From positions 1-39,529 of IMG/VR virus record IMGVR_UViG_3300048587_001138: a DNA stretch of 39,529 bases, one strand, 5' to 3'. Below are positions 6,806 through 15,715 of the stretch, one piece after another (positions within the stretch are counted from its first letter, which is position 1; each line of letters opens with the position of its first letter). Below the pieces are notes generated by a model. That model was not told where the DNA came from and ran no database searches. It saw nothing but the letters and a program-made list of their open reading frames with translations. The DNA comes from a virus. A program made the position numbers and the translations under genes.

Positions 6806-7327
6806 ATGGGTGGCAAGGGTTCAGGCGGGCACAACCGACTGCCGACGGCGGTGAAGAAGGCTCGCGGCACGCTGAAGAAGTCGCGCGAGGTGGCGCGGCC
6901 GGTCTCGCTGGGGGCTGACGAGCCGGTGAACGTCGCCTCGCCGGCGTACCTCACCAAGGGCGCGAAGGCCGAGTGGGCCCGAGTCGTCGGGCTGCTCGAC
7001 TCCGCTCGGGTGCTGACCGAGGCGGACCGCACCGCCCTGGCGCTCTACTGCACGGCCGTCGACCGCGCGCAGCGTGCGGATCGCCAGGTCGAGAAGGAGG
7101 GCATGACGCTCGAGAACCCGACGACGGGCGCCGTGCACGCGCACCCGCTGCTCAGCGTCGCGAAGGAGGCCCGCGCCCAGGCGCTCCGCTACGCCTGTGA
7201 GTTCGGGCTCACGCCGGCGAGCCGCGGGAAGATGAGCGCGCCGGGCGCCGCCGACAAGCCGGCCGACACCGATCCGCTCGCCGCCTTCCTCGGCGCTCCG
7301 AAGCTCGAGCTCGTGAAGGCCAAATGA
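6806..7327 (+). CDS. terS: Terminase small subunit, P27 family
   Basis: A 173-residue protein starting MGGKGSGGHNRLPTAVKKARGTL, the typical opening of P27-family small terminases, followed by an alpha-helical DNA-recognition region (AEWARVVGLLDSARVLTEADRTALALYC). It recognises the packaging site and passes DNA to TerL. The ATG at 6806 is chosen because GGAGG ends 8 nt upstream; an in-frame GTG at 6785 has no such site. The stop overlaps the terL ATG. Confidence 0.9.
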   Translation: MGGKGSGGHNRLPTAVKKARGTLKKSREVARPVSLGADEPVNVASPAYLTKGAKAEWARVVGLLDSARVLTEADRTALALYCTAVDRAQRADRQVEKEGMTLENPTTGAVHAHPLLSVAKEARAQALRYACEFGLTPASRGKMSAPGAADKPADTDPLAAFLGAPKLELVKAK

Positions 7328-9006
7328 GCCCGGCAGTGCAGCGCGCCGTCGGCAAGTACGAGCGCCTGTGCTTCGAGCGGCACGAGCGAGACCTCGCGCT
7401 CACGCAGCAGCCGGGCGGCCACCCCAAGGGCCTGCGCTACGTGCCCGAGCTCGGCGAGCGCGCGGTGCAGTTCGTCGAGCGCTTCTGCCGACACCACAAG
7501 GGCGAGTGGGCGGGGCGGCCGCTCCTCCTCGAGGAGTGGCAACGGCGCATCGTTCGCATCATCTTCGGGTGGGTGCGTGCCGACGGCACCCGGCGGTTCC
7601 GCACCGCGTACGTCGAGGTCGCGAGGAAGAACGGCAAGTCGCTTCTCGCCTCGGGGCTCGGGCTGTACCTGCTGGTCGCCGACCAGGAGCCCGGCGCTGA
7701 GATCTACTCCTTCGCCACGAAGGAGGAGCAGGCGCGCCTGCTCTGGCTCGAGGCCGGCAAAACCGTCACCAAGAGCGAGCTGCTCAAGCGGCACGTGAAG
7801 GTGCTCGCCGACTCCATCACCTTCGACGCGGCTGGCGGCTTCTTCAAGCCGCTCGGCTCCGACTCCGACACGCAGGACGGCCTCAACCCACACGCCGGCA
7901 TCGCCGACGAGCTCCACGCGCACAAGACCCGCGGCATGTGGGACGTCATCCAGTCCGGCATGGGCGCGCGGCGCGAGCCGCTGATGGTGGCCATCACCAC
8001 CGCCGGCGTCTTCCGCCCGGAGTCCATCGGGTGGGAAAAGCACGACTACGCGCAGAAGGTGCTCGACGGGGTGTTCGAGGACGAGGCCTTCTTCGCCTTC
8101 ATCGCCGCGCCCGACGAGGGCGACGACCACTTCGGCGACGTCGCCCTCCAGAAGGCGAACCCGAACTGGGGCATCAGCGTGAAGCCCGCGTGGCTGCGCG
8201 AGCGAGCCGAAGAGGCGCGCGCCCTGCCCTCCGCGCTCAACGAGTACCTCCGCAAGCACCTCAACGTGTGGAGCCAGCAGAGCACCGCCTGGCTGTCGCT
8301 CGAGGACTGGCGCGCGTGCGACCCGATGCCGCTGCCTCGCGAGGACCATGAGCGCTCGCTCGAGGGGCTCTCCTGTCGCGCCGGCCTCGACCTCTCCAGC
8401 AAGCTCGACCTCACGGCCCTGGTGCTCGAGTTCGAGACCGAGCGGGGGCGCGAGCTGCTCTGCCGCTTCTGGCTGCCGGAGGACCGCGCCACCGACGAGG
8501 AGCAGCGGGGGCGCACGCACTACGCCCAGTGGGCCCGCGAGGGCTGGCTCACGCTCACCCCGGGCAACGCCATCGACTACGACTACATCAAGGCAGAGCT
8601 CGCCCGCCTCTCGAAGCGCTACCGCATCCTCGAGCTCGCCTTCGACCCGTGGGGGGCGCAGAAGCTGGTGAACGACCTGGTGAAGGAGGAGATCGCCTCG
8701 CTCGAGCCGGGCACCGAGCGGCCGGTCTGCGTCGAGTGCGGCCAGGGCTACAAGTCGCTGAGCGAGGCGACGAAGGACTTCGAGGTCTCCGTCGTCACCG
8801 GGAAGCTCAAGCACAACGGGCACCCGGTGCTGCGCTGGTGCGCGAACAACGTGGTGGTGGTCCAGGACGAGGCCGGCAACGTGAAGCCGAACAAGGCGAA
8901 GGCCACCGGGAAAATCGACGGCATCGTCGCCGCCATCATGGCCCGCTCGCGCTCCATCGTGGCCCCCGCGGAGGAGACGCCGGAGGCGGGGTTCAGCGTG
9001 CTCTAG
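7324..9006 (+). CDS. terL: Terminase large subunit
   Basis: A 560-residue packaging motor of the HK97-like Terminase_1 family. The N-terminal ATPase has a Walker A variant ARKNGKS (100-106) and Walker B with catalytic Glu at GIADELHAH (D195, E196). The C-terminal RNase H-like nuclease has DLSSKLDLTALVLEF, an acidic residue in AFDPWGAQKL, and KIDGIVAAIMA near the end. It translocates DNA into the prohead and cuts it. Length is normal for the family and no motif is damaged. The stop is followed by a roughly 70-bp spacer before the portal gene. Confidence 0.96.
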   Translation: MSPAVQRAVGKYERLCFERHERDLALTQQPGGHPKGLRYVPELGERAVQFVERFCRHHKGEWAGRPLLLEEWQRRIVRIIFGWVRADGTRRFRTAYVEVARKNGKSLLASGLGLYLLVADQEPGAEIYSFATKEEQARLLWLEAGKTVTKSELLKRHVKVLADSITFDAAGGFFKPLGSDSDTQDGLNPHAGIADELHAHKTRGMWDVIQSGMGARREPLMVAITTAGVFRPESIGWEKHDYAQKVLDGVFEDEAFFAFIAAPDEGDDHFGDVALQKANPNWGISVKPAWLRERAEEARALPSALNEYLRKHLNVWSQQSTAWLSLEDWRACDPMPLPREDHERSLEGLSCRAGLDLSSKLDLTALVLEFETERGRELLCRFWLPEDRATDEEQRGRTHYAQWAREGWLTLTPGNAIDYDYIKAELARLSKRYRILELAFDPWGAQKLVNDLVKEEIASLEPGTERPVCVECGQGYKSLSEATKDFEVSVVTGKLKHNGHPVLRWCANNVVVVQDEAGNVKPNKAKATGKIDGIVAAIMARSRSIVAPAEETPEAGFSVL

Positions 9007-9075
9007 GGTGGTAACGGTCGGTGATTCCCAGCACGGGCGTACAACCTTCCCGTGCGTTTCTCGTTCGGCGGGGTC

Positions 9076-10359
9076 ATGCGAGGTCTGCTCGCTGCCTTCG
9101 GGTGGCGGGGCGACTCGCGCCTGCTGCCGACGCCGATGCCGGGGAACTTCGCCGGGCTGAGCCTGCGCCGCGAAGACGCGCTGATGCTCTCGGCGGTGTG
9201 GGCGTGCATGGACGTCATCGCGAAGAACATCTCCGCGTGCCCCTGCAACGTCTACGAGCCGCTCGAGGGCACGAAGCGCCGACGGCGCATCGAGCGCGAC
9301 GGGCGGGTCTGGCTGCTGAACGTGCGGCCGAACGAGGAGATGACGGCCATCGGCTTCCGCGAGGCGCTCTTCTTCCAGGCCCTGGCCGACGGCAACGCCT
9401 ACGCGGAGATCAGCCGTGACCGCGCGGGCCGCATCGCAGCGCTGTGGCCCATCATCAACACCCGCGTCACGCCGCGCCGCAACGAGCGGGGAACCCTCGT
9501 CTACGACGTCGACGAGGACGACGCCGGCACCGTGCGCACGCTCGAAGCGCGTGACGTGTTCCACCTCCGCGGCCCGTCGCTCTCCGGCCTCATGGGCGAG
9601 AGCGTCATCGTCCGGGCGGCCCGCTCCCTGGCGGTCGCCGCCGCGCACGAGCGCTTCTCGGCCGCCTTCTACGGCCGCGGCGCGCAGCTCGGCGGCGTGC
9701 TCAAGGCGCCGTCGAAGCTGACCGAGGAGACGAAGATCGAGCTCCGCAAGCAGTGGGAGGAGAACCACGCGGGGCTCGGGCGCTCCCAGCGGCTGCTCGT
9801 GCTCGAGGGCGGGTTCGACTTCGTGCCCACCACGGTGGAGCCCGCGAAGGCCTCGCTCGTCGAGGACAAGAAGTTCAGCATCGAGGAGATCGCCCGCTGG
9901 TTCGGCGTCCCGCTCCACAAGATCGGCCACCTCGAGCACGCCACCTTCTCGAACATCGAGCACCAGGGCCTCGAGTTCGTCACGTCCTGTCTCTACCCGT
10001 GGGCACAGCGCTTCACGCAGGAGCTCAACGCGAAGGTCTTCAACACCGGCGCGAAGGGTCCCTGGTGGTACGCGGAGATCGACCTCTCGCACCTGGTGCG
10101 CGGCGACGCCCAGTCGCGGGCCGCGGCCGCCGCCCAGTGGATTCAGAACGGCGTGAAGACGCGCAACGAAGTGCGCGCCGAGGAAGGGCTCGACGACGTC
10201 GGCGCCGACGGCGACCTGCTCACCGTGCAGTCGAACATGACCACGCTCGAGCGCATCAAGGTGGCCGCCCCGGGCGCGGCCGCCAGCCAGCCGCCGGCGG
10301 AGGACGTGGCCCGCCTCCCCAGCAGCACCAGCCCCCGCCGTCTCGGAGACGCCGCATGA
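9076..10359 (+). CDS. Portal protein, HK97 family
   Basis: The dodecameric ring at the capsid vertex through which DNA passes and to which TerL docks. The sequence has the HK97 portal pattern: SLRREDALMLSAVWACMDVIAKNI, PNEEMTAIGFREALFFQALADGNAY, then FSIEEIARWFGVPLHKIGHLEHATFSNIEHQ with the stem/crown region. The C-terminal tail is Ala/Pro-rich. From the ATG at 9076 it has 427 residues (MRGLLAAFGWRGD); a GTG at 9052 would add 8. Neither start has a strong ribosome-binding site. The stop overlaps the protease ATG. Confidence 0.93.
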   Translation: MRGLLAAFGWRGDSRLLPTPMPGNFAGLSLRREDALMLSAVWACMDVIAKNISACPCNVYEPLEGTKRRRRIERDGRVWLLNVRPNEEMTAIGFREALFFQALADGNAYAEISRDRAGRIAALWPIINTRVTPRRNERGTLVYDVDEDDAGTVRTLEARDVFHLRGPSLSGLMGESVIVRAARSLAVAAAHERFSAAFYGRGAQLGGVLKAPSKLTEETKIELRKQWEENHAGLGRSQRLLVLEGGFDFVPTTVEPAKASLVEDKKFSIEEIARWFGVPLHKIGHLEHATFSNIEHQGLEFVTSCLYPWAQRFTQELNAKVFNTGAKGPWWYAEIDLSHLVRGDAQSRAAAAAQWIQNGVKTRNEVRAEEGLDDVGADGDLLTVQSNMTTLERIKVAAPGAAASQPPAEDVARLPSSTSPRRLGDAA

Positions 10360-11153
10360 AGACGTTCGCCTTCTCGCCCGAGGCCTTCGCCCGCGCGCGT
10401 ACGCTGGCCGATGGGTTCGCGTCCAGGCTGCACCGGCCGGCCATGCACCGCGCGGCGAACCCGCGCGCCGAGCTCGCCGGAGACGGCTCGGCCGAGGTGT
10501 ACATCTACGACGCGATCGGCGGCTGGTGGGGCGGGCTCACCGCGGACTCCTTCCGGCAGCAGCTCGAGAGCCTCAAGGGCGCCAAGCGCCTGAACATCTT
10601 CGTCAACTCGCCCGGCGGCGACGTCTTCGAGGCGAAGGCGATGCTCTCGCAGCTCGAGCGCTTCGACGCCCAGAAGGTGCTCTACGTCGACGGGCTCATC
10701 GCCTCGGCGGCCACCTTCCTCGCGATGGGCGCCGACCGCATCGTCACCGCGCCGCACGGCACGTGGATGGTGCACAACGCATGGGGCCTCGCCGCCGGCG
10801 ACGCCCAGGCGATGCGCGACTACGCCGAGCTCCTCGACCTCGTGAGCGCCGACATCGCCGGCGTCTACGCCCGGCGGACGAAGCAGCCGCTCGAGAAGCT
10901 CCAGGAGCTCATGGACGCCGAGACCTGGATGAACGCCGAGCAGGCGCTCGAGCTCGGCTTCACCGACAAGGTGGCGACCTTCCGCGACGACACGGCGCCG
11001 GCCGAGCCCGCGCCGGAGGACACGGCGGCGGCCGCGCAGCTGCGCCAGACGGTGGGCCTGCTCGAGGCCACCCGCGCGCAGGTCGCGGCCTTCGAGGCGC
11101 ACCGCACCGCCGCGGCGACCAGGTCGCGAGTTCGCAGCACGAGAGGCAGCTGA
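10356..11153 (+). CDS. ClpP-like (S14) prohead maturation protease
   Basis: A 265-residue serine protease. NIFVNSPGGDVFEA at 80-93 is the oxyanion-side loop, GLIASAAT carries the nucleophile S117, and MVHNAWG has H140. The acid is probably the Asp of MDAETWMNAEQA, as in ClpP. It should remove scaffold and the capsid delta-domain during prohead maturation. A coiled-coil C-terminal tail (QLRQTVGLLEATRAQVAAFEAH) may be a scaffold-like extension. It overlaps the portal stop and lies just before the capsid gene, the HK97 order. Confidence 0.93.
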   Translation: MKTFAFSPEAFARARTLADGFASRLHRPAMHRAANPRAELAGDGSAEVYIYDAIGGWWGGLTADSFRQQLESLKGAKRLNIFVNSPGGDVFEAKAMLSQLERFDAQKVLYVDGLIASAATFLAMGADRIVTAPHGTWMVHNAWGLAAGDAQAMRDYAELLDLVSADIAGVYARRTKQPLEKLQELMDAETWMNAEQALELGFTDKVATFRDDTAPAEPAPEDTAAAAQLRQTVGLLEATRAQVAAFEAHRTAAATRSRVRSTRGS

Positions 11154-11172
11154 GCGCTCCGAGGAGGAGCGC
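11154..11172. terminator. Hairpin between protease and capsid genes
   Basis: GCGCTCC (11154-11160) and GGAGCGC (11166-11172) form a perfect 7-bp stem with loop GAGGA directly after the protease stop. No U-tract follows. It probably stabilises or segments the mRNA before the highly expressed capsid gene. Confidence 0.35.
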
Positions 11173-11220
11173 CGACGGTCCACGACGGGCCACCACACCG
11201 CAGCACCGAACGAGGAAGAC

Positions 11221-12588
11221 ATGACCAGGGAACAGATGAAGCTGATGACGCTCGCGGCGCTGGTGGCGCACGCCGAGGGCCTCGCCGAGACGCTCACCAC
11301 CAAGGCCAGCGAGCTCGAGAACGCCTCGACGCCGGCGACGGCCGAGCAGGTCGCGGCGATCCGCGCCGTGCAGGCCTCGCTCAAGGACGCTCAGGAGGTC
11401 ATCGCCGAGAAGGAGGCGGGCGAGCGTGAGCAGCAGGAGCTCGTGGCGCAGGCCCGCCAGGCGGCCGCGGCCGTTGCCGAGCTCGCGCGCCCCGTGCGCA
11501 AGACGAGCCCCGAGCCCGTCGCCCGCATCACCGGCGGCGACAAGCCCGGCGCCAGCAAGGGCACCTGGGGCTTCCAGAACGAGGGTGAGTTCGTCCTCGC
11601 CGCCCGCAACCACAAGGCCGGGCGCAAGGACCCGCGCATCCTCAACGCCGCCTCGACCTTCGGGAGCGAGGGCGTGAACGAGGACGGCGGCTTCGCGGTG
11701 CCCCCGGACTACCGGGCGGCCATCCGCAAGGCGCTCGAGGGCCCGGACTCGCTCGCGGCACTCTGCGACGATCAGCGGACCAGCTCGAACCGCATCTCGT
11801 TCCCCGTCGACGAGAACGCGCCGCACGACTCCGCGTCGGGCATCTCCGTCGGCTACGTGGCCGAGGGCGCCAGCTTCAGCGCGAGCAAGCCGAAGCTCAA
11901 GCTGCTCGAGACGAAGCTCACGAAGATCGGCGCGCTGGTGACGCTCACCGAGGAGCTCATCGAGGACGCCGCGGCGATGACCAGCTACGTGCGCACCAAG
12001 GTGCCCGAGAAGACGGTCGCCTTCCTCAACCAGGAGATCGTCACCGGCTCCGGCGCCCCGGGCAACCTGCTCGGCATCATGGAGTCGGCCGCGAAGTACA
12101 CCGTCGCCGCGAAGGCGAGCCAGGGCGCCGGCACCGTGGTGTCGGACAACATCGCGAAGATGTACTCGGCGCTCCCGCTCAAGTCGCGCTCGCGCGCGGT
12201 GTGGCTGGTGCACGCCGACGTCGAGGCGGTGCTGCCGCTCCTCTCGATCAGCAACCAGCCGGTCTACATGCCGCCCGGCGGGCTCCTGAACAAGCCGTAC
12301 GGGACGCTCCTCGGCCTGCCGGTCATGGTGTCGGAGGACTGCAAGGCCATCGGCACCGAGGGTGACATCATCCTCTGGGACCCGAAGGAGTACCTGCTCG
12401 CGACGAAGACCGGCCCCGGCGCGATGCGCGAGGACGTGTCGATCCACGTCTACTTCGAGCAGGACCTCACGGCGATGCGCTTCGTCCAGCGCATCGGCGG
12501 CCAGCCGTGGTGGTCCGCGCCGTTCTCGCGGAAGAACGGGAGCTCGAAGTCGAGCCCCATCATCACGCTGAGCAGCACGCGCACGTAA
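11221..12588 (+). CDS. Major capsid protein, HK97 fold, with N-terminal scaffold domain
   Basis: A 455-residue protein. Residues 1 to about 95 are a charged coiled coil typical of the HK97 delta (scaffold) domain removed by the protease. The HK97-fold core starts around 115-150, with the common GVNEDGGFAVPPDYRAAI block, then SFPVDEN, a long spine helix, GSGAPGNLLGIM and a C-terminal region YFEQDLTAMRFVQRIGG. It forms the icosahedral shell. GAGGAAG lies 3-9 nt before the ATG. Whether subunits cross-link as in HK97 cannot be told from sequence. Confidence 0.95.
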   Translation: MTREQMKLMTLAALVAHAEGLAETLTTKASELENASTPATAEQVAAIRAVQASLKDAQEVIAEKEAGEREQQELVAQARQAAAAVAELARPVRKTSPEPVARITGGDKPGASKGTWGFQNEGEFVLAARNHKAGRKDPRILNAASTFGSEGVNEDGGFAVPPDYRAAIRKALEGPDSLAALCDDQRTSSNRISFPVDENAPHDSASGISVGYVAEGASFSASKPKLKLLETKLTKIGALVTLTEELIEDAAAMTSYVRTKVPEKTVAFLNQEIVTGSGAPGNLLGIMESAAKYTVAAKASQGAGTVVSDNIAKMYSALPLKSRSRAVWLVHADVEAVLPLLSISNQPVYMPPGGLLNKPYGTLLGLPVMVSEDCKAIGTEGDIILWDPKEYLLATKTGPGAMREDVSIHVYFEQDLTAMRFVQRIGGQPWWSAPFSRKNGSSKSSPIITLSSTRT

Positions 12589-12600
12589 GCCGTCCTGACC

Positions 12601-12635
12601 GAGGGGGCGCGCCTGCCGCACTGGCGCGCTCCCTC
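12601..12635. terminator. Strong hairpin after the capsid gene
   Basis: GAGGGGGCGCGCC (12601-12613) pairs with GGCGCGCTCCCTC (12623-12635): 13 pairs with one G-U, 9-nt loop. It lacks a U-run, so it may be a leaky or processing hairpin that sets capsid mRNA above downstream genes. Confidence 0.5.
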
Positions 12636-12675
12636 CTCACCCCTCGCAGCGAACCCAACACCGAAGGAGCAGCAC

Positions 12676-13092
12676 ATGGAGAACAACACCGAGACGATGA
12701 AGGTCGTCCCCATCGTCCCCCCCCAGGCGGCGCTCACCGCCGACACCGACGGCCTCGTCATCGACACCAAGGGCTACGAGAACGTCACGTTCGTCGTGGC
12801 CTCGGGCGGCACGATGGCCGGGCAGTTCGACCTCGAGGTGAAGGAGGCCGCGGCCCACACCGGCACGCTCGGCAACGACGCCGCGCTCACCGACGGCACC
12901 GCGGCCTCGCTCATCGGCACCGCGCCCTCGATGGCGGCCGCCGACACCAACAAGGTGAAGCAGTGCGGCGTGAAGCTGAACCCGGCGAAGCGCTACCTGC
13001 GCGCCACGCTCAAGGAGACCTCCGCGTCGACGGGCTCGCTCCTGTCGGTCGTGGCCATCCTGAGCAACCCGCGGATCGCCCCGGTCTCGTAA
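12676..13092 (+). CDS. Putative head decoration / minor capsid protein
   Basis: A 138-residue, beta-rich, low-Cys protein (GYENVTFVVASGG; GQFDLEVKEA; NPAKRYLRATLKETSAS) just after the capsid gene with its own site AAGGAGC before the ATG. Position and composition suggest a capsid decoration or related structural protein; the N-terminal part has the look of phage beta-sandwich virion proteins. No family is recognised with certainty. A short gap separates it from the connector gene at 13096. Confidence 0.68.
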   Translation: MENNTETMKVVPIVPPQAALTADTDGLVIDTKGYENVTFVVASGGTMAGQFDLEVKEAAAHTGTLGNDAALTDGTAASLIGTAPSMAAADTNKVKQCGVKLNPAKRYLRATLKETSASTGSLLSVVAILSNPRIAPVS

Positions 13093-13095
13093 GCC

Positions 13096-13680
13096 ATGCC
13101 GCTGCGCGTCGTCACTCCTCCTGGCGCAACGCCCGTCTCGCTGCTCGAGGCGAAGGTGCACCTGCGTCTCGAGGAGTCCGTCGACGACGCGTACGTCGCA
13201 GCCCTCATCGAGGCGGCCCGCTCGCACGTGGAGAAGACGTGCGAGCGGGCCCTCGTGAGGACCACCGTGGAGCTCACCACGCCCGCCCCGGAGTGCCTGG
13301 GCGACGCGGTGCGGCTGCTGGGTGGCTCGCTGCAGGCCGCCGAGGACGTGCTGAGCGTCTCGTACCTGGACACCGATGACGTCCTCCAGAGCCTCGCCCT
13401 GGTCGACGTGGCGGTGGTGCTGGGTGGAGACTCCAGCCCGGGCCTGCTGCTCCCCGCCTCCGGGAGCTGGCCGACGATGAGCGCGCGCCCCGATGCGCTG
13501 CGCGTGCAGTACCGCGTGGGGTGGCCGACGGCGGCCGAGGTCCCCGCGCCCCTGCGACACGCGGTGTTGCTCATGGTGTCGCAGCTGTACGAGCACCGAA
13601 CGCCGGAGGTCGCCGGCTCCCTGGCCACATCGAGCGCCCTCGAGGCGCTCATGGCTCCCTACCGAATTCGCAGCATCTGA
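13096..13680 (+). CDS. Head-tail connector (gp6-like)
   Basis: A 194-residue protein of the phage gp6 / phiE125 gp8 connector type: VSLLEAKVHLRLEESVDDAYVAALIEAARSHVEKTCERAL at the start, a beta-rich middle, and APLRHAVLLMVSQLYEHRTPE near the end. It forms the ring below the portal that links head to tail. No overlap with its neighbours; the next gene starts 13 bp later after a strong ribosome-binding site. Confidence 0.87.
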   Translation: MPLRVVTPPGATPVSLLEAKVHLRLEESVDDAYVAALIEAARSHVEKTCERALVRTTVELTTPAPECLGDAVRLLGGSLQAAEDVLSVSYLDTDDVLQSLALVDVAVVLGGDSSPGLLLPASGSWPTMSARPDALRVQYRVGWPTAAEVPAPLRHAVLLMVSQLYEHRTPEVAGSLATSSALEALMAPYRIRSI

Positions 13681-13693
13681 GGAGGTAACGCAC

Positions 13694-14035
13694 ATGGCGG
13701 TCCTGACGGTTTCAGCGGCGAAGCGCAGCGGCAACGGTGTCGACCTGGCGGGCGTGGCGGCCGCCGGCGGCGGTGACTCGTTCCCCACCACCGGCAAGGA
13801 GGTGCTCGTCATCAAGAACGGTGGCGGCGCCCCCATCACCCTGACGGTCACCACGCCCGCCGCGGTGGACGGGCTCGCGGTGACCGACCTCACCGCCACC
13901 ATCGGCGCCGGTGAGACCCGGCTGCTCGGCCCGTTCCCGCCGGCCATCTACGCGGCCGACGGCCAGCCCGGCGGCAGCGTGGCGCTCGGCTACAGCTCGG
14001 CCACCAGCGTCACCGTGGCGGTGGTCAGCGTCTGA
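13694..14035 (+). CDS. Small beta-rich virion protein
   Basis: A 113-residue protein: MAVLTVSAAKRSGNGVDL, then AAGGGDSFPTTGKEVLVIKNGGGAPITLTVTTP and a glycine-rich beta region. Short proteins of this pattern occur in siphophage head modules and are thought to be beta-sandwich decoration or fibre proteins. It has an excellent ribosome-binding site (GGAGGT at 13681-13686, 7 nt before the ATG), suggesting abundant synthesis. Its stop overlaps the next start (TGATG). Confidence 0.7.
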   Translation: MAVLTVSAAKRSGNGVDLAGVAAAGGGDSFPTTGKEVLVIKNGGGAPITLTVTTPAAVDGLAVTDLTATIGAGETRLLGPFPPAIYAADGQPGGSVALGYSSATSVTVAVVSV

Positions 14036-14373
14036 TGACCGCGGCGGGCCCCATGCGGGAGGTCGTGTACCTCCAGGCGCAGTCGACGGCTCAGGACGCC
14101 GCCGGCCAGCGTGTACTCACATGGGGCACCGTCGCCACCCGGCGCGCGGAGGTGACGCAGACGCCGGGCTCGGAGCCCTTGGCGTCCCCGGGCCGCGTGG
14201 CCCGGGTGCCCACCACGTTCCGCATCCGGTTCCCGCGCGAGCTCGAGGTCACCCCGGCCATGCGCCTGGTGCACCGCGACCGCGTCTTCAACGTCCTCTC
14301 GGCCGCCGACCCCGACGGCCGGCGGGTCGACATGCTGCTCACCTGCGAGGAGCTCGTCGGGGAGGCGCCGTGA
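14035..14373 (+). CDS. Head closure / head-tail adaptor protein
   Basis: A 112-residue protein of the H_T_join (SPP1 gp16-like) type: MREVVYLQAQSTAQDAAGQRVLTWGTVATRRAEVTQ, then FRIRFPRELEVTPAMRLVHRDRVFNVLSAADPDGRRVDMLLTCEEL. This small beta-barrel closes the portal-connector channel and receives the tail. The start overlaps the previous stop; an internal ATG at 14053 is possible but less well coupled. Confidence 0.85.
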   Translation: MTAAGPMREVVYLQAQSTAQDAAGQRVLTWGTVATRRAEVTQTPGSEPLASPGRVARVPTTFRIRFPRELEVTPAMRLVHRDRVFNVLSAADPDGRRVDMLLTCEELVGEAP

Positions 14374-14834
14374 AGCTGCGGGGCCTCAAGGAGCTCGACA
14401 AGCAGCTCAAGCAGCTGTCCGCCGAGGTGCGCCCGAAGGTGATGAAGTCGGCGGTGCGGGCGGCCTTCAAGCCGGTGGTGGCCGCGGCGAAGGCGAAGGT
14501 GCCGGTCGACACCGGCGAGCTCCAGGCGGGCATCGCCCTGGCGACCGCCTACGACAAGAAGAAGGGCACGGTGGCCGCGGGCATCGTCATCGCGAGCAAC
14601 ACCACCGCGCTCAAGCAGGCGCGCGTGGCCGCTGCGGCCTTCGGCGAGGCGCAGTATCGCGGCTCGCCGGGCCGCCGGTGGCACCTCACGGAGCTGGGCA
14701 CGAAGCACTCGAAGGCGCAGCCCTTCCTGCGGCCGGCCCTCGACGAGAACGCCGCCGCCGTCCTCGAGGCGTTCAAGGTGCAGCTCGGGAAGCGCCTCAA
14801 GCGAGCGCTCAAGAAGAAGGGCGGCGCCAAGTGA
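14370..14834 (+). CDS. HK97 gp10-like tail completion protein
   Basis: A 154-residue protein starting VKLRGLKELDKQLKQLSAEVRPKVMKSAVRAAFKPVV, then KVPVDTGELQAGI, and a C-terminal RRWHLTELGTKHSKAQPFLRPALDENAAAVLEAF. VDTG near the middle and AQPFLRPA are the hallmarks of HK97-gp10 family proteins, which cap the head-proximal tail end. The GTG start overlaps the previous stop. Confidence 0.9.
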   Translation: MKLRGLKELDKQLKQLSAEVRPKVMKSAVRAAFKPVVAAAKAKVPVDTGELQAGIALATAYDKKKGTVAAGIVIASNTTALKQARVAAAAFGEAQYRGSPGRRWHLTELGTKHSKAQPFLRPALDENAAAVLEAFKVQLGKRLKRALKKKGGAK

Positions 14835-15217
14835 GCCTGCACGAGCAGCTCTTCGCGACGCTCACGGGCACGGCCGGCGTGGCCGCCCTGGTGGGCACGC
14901 GCGTCTTCCCGGACCTGGCGCCACAGGACGCGGCCGTGCCGCTCCTCGTGGTGACGGTGGTCGACGACGTGGCCGAGCAGACGCTGAGCGGCGGCATCGC
15001 CGGGACCCTGTCGAACGCCCGGGTGCAGGTCGACGCCTACGCCAGGACGCGGCTCGGCTCCACCCAGCTCGCTGCCGCGGTGCTGGCCGCCGTGGGCGAC
15101 AAGAAGACGGCGAAGTCTGGCGGCTTCGATGCGTGGGCCGTCGGCCCCGGCCGCCACCTGTACGACGACGAGGCGCAGCTCTACCGCGTCGTCCTGGAGT
15201 TCCACGTCTGGCGGTGA
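14831..15217 (+). CDS. Tail terminator / completion protein (DUF3168-like)
   Basis: A 128-residue protein: SLHEQLFATLTGTAGVAALVGTRVFPDLAPQDAAVPLLVVTVV, VQVDAYARTRLGSTQLAAAVLAAV, ending RVVLEFHVWR. This matches DUF3168, the family that forms the ring ending tail-tube assembly. GTG at 14831 overlaps the gp10-like stop. Position before the tail tube gene is standard. Confidence 0.85.
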   Translation: MSLHEQLFATLTGTAGVAALVGTRVFPDLAPQDAAVPLLVVTVVDDVAEQTLSGGIAGTLSNARVQVDAYARTRLGSTQLAAAVLAAVGDKKTAKSGGFDAWAVGPGRHLYDDEAQLYRVVLEFHVWR

Positions 15218-15244
15218 GCCAGCTTCCACAAGGAGAGCAGCACC

Positions 15245-15691
15245 ATGACCACCCTCGCGAAGTCCACCAAGGGCACCACCATCAGCATCGGCAACGGCGA
15301 CGGGCCGCCGGAGACGTTCGACGAGATCGCCGAGGTGACCAACTTCCAGATGCCCGGCGTCCAGGCCAACAGCATCGAGGTCACCCACCTCAAGAGCACG
15401 GCCATCGAGCGCATCGCCGGCCTGGCCGACGGCGACCAGGTGACGTTCGACGTGAACTTCATCTCGAGCGACGCCCAGCAGCAGGAGCTCTTCACCATGG
15501 CCGCTGCGGGCACGAAGAAGAACTTCAAGATCAACTTGAACGACCACCCCACCACCCCGAGCACGGCCGTCTTCGAGGCCTTCGTGCAGAACCTCCCGGG
15601 GCCCGGCGGCGGCGTGAACGAGGCCGTGAAGATCTCCGGCATCACCCTGCAGGTGTCCGGCCCGGTCACCCGCACCTTCGCCCCGGCGTAA
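15245..15691 (+). CDS. Major tail tube protein
   Basis: A 148-residue protein typical of siphophage tail tubes: LAKSTKGTTISIG, ETFDEIAEVTNFQMPGVQANSIEVTHLKSTAIERIAGLADGDQVTFDVNF and a C-terminal beta domain ending ISGITLQVSGPVTRTFAPA. Its hexamers stack to form the tube. AAGGAGAGC lies just before the ATG. A strong hairpin follows the gene. Confidence 0.92.
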   Translation: MTTLAKSTKGTTISIGNGDGPPETFDEIAEVTNFQMPGVQANSIEVTHLKSTAIERIAGLADGDQVTFDVNFISSDAQQQELFTMAAAGTKKNFKINLNDHPTTPSTAVFEAFVQNLPGPGGGVNEAVKISGITLQVSGPVTRTFAPA

Positions 15692-15715
15692 GCCGGCTGA
15701 GTTCCACCCACCACA

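Noticed and set aside
9007-9075. Promoter between terL and portal genes
   Set aside because: The spacer has no recognisable -35/-10 pair or dyad; the genes are likely co-transcribed.
7189-10092. A 967-codon minus-strand open frame across terL and the portal gene
   Set aside because: It is antisense to two well-recognised genes, its composition is of the shadow type (Leu, Arg, Glu, Val, Ala, His) and no domain is visible. High GC makes long antisense frames common.
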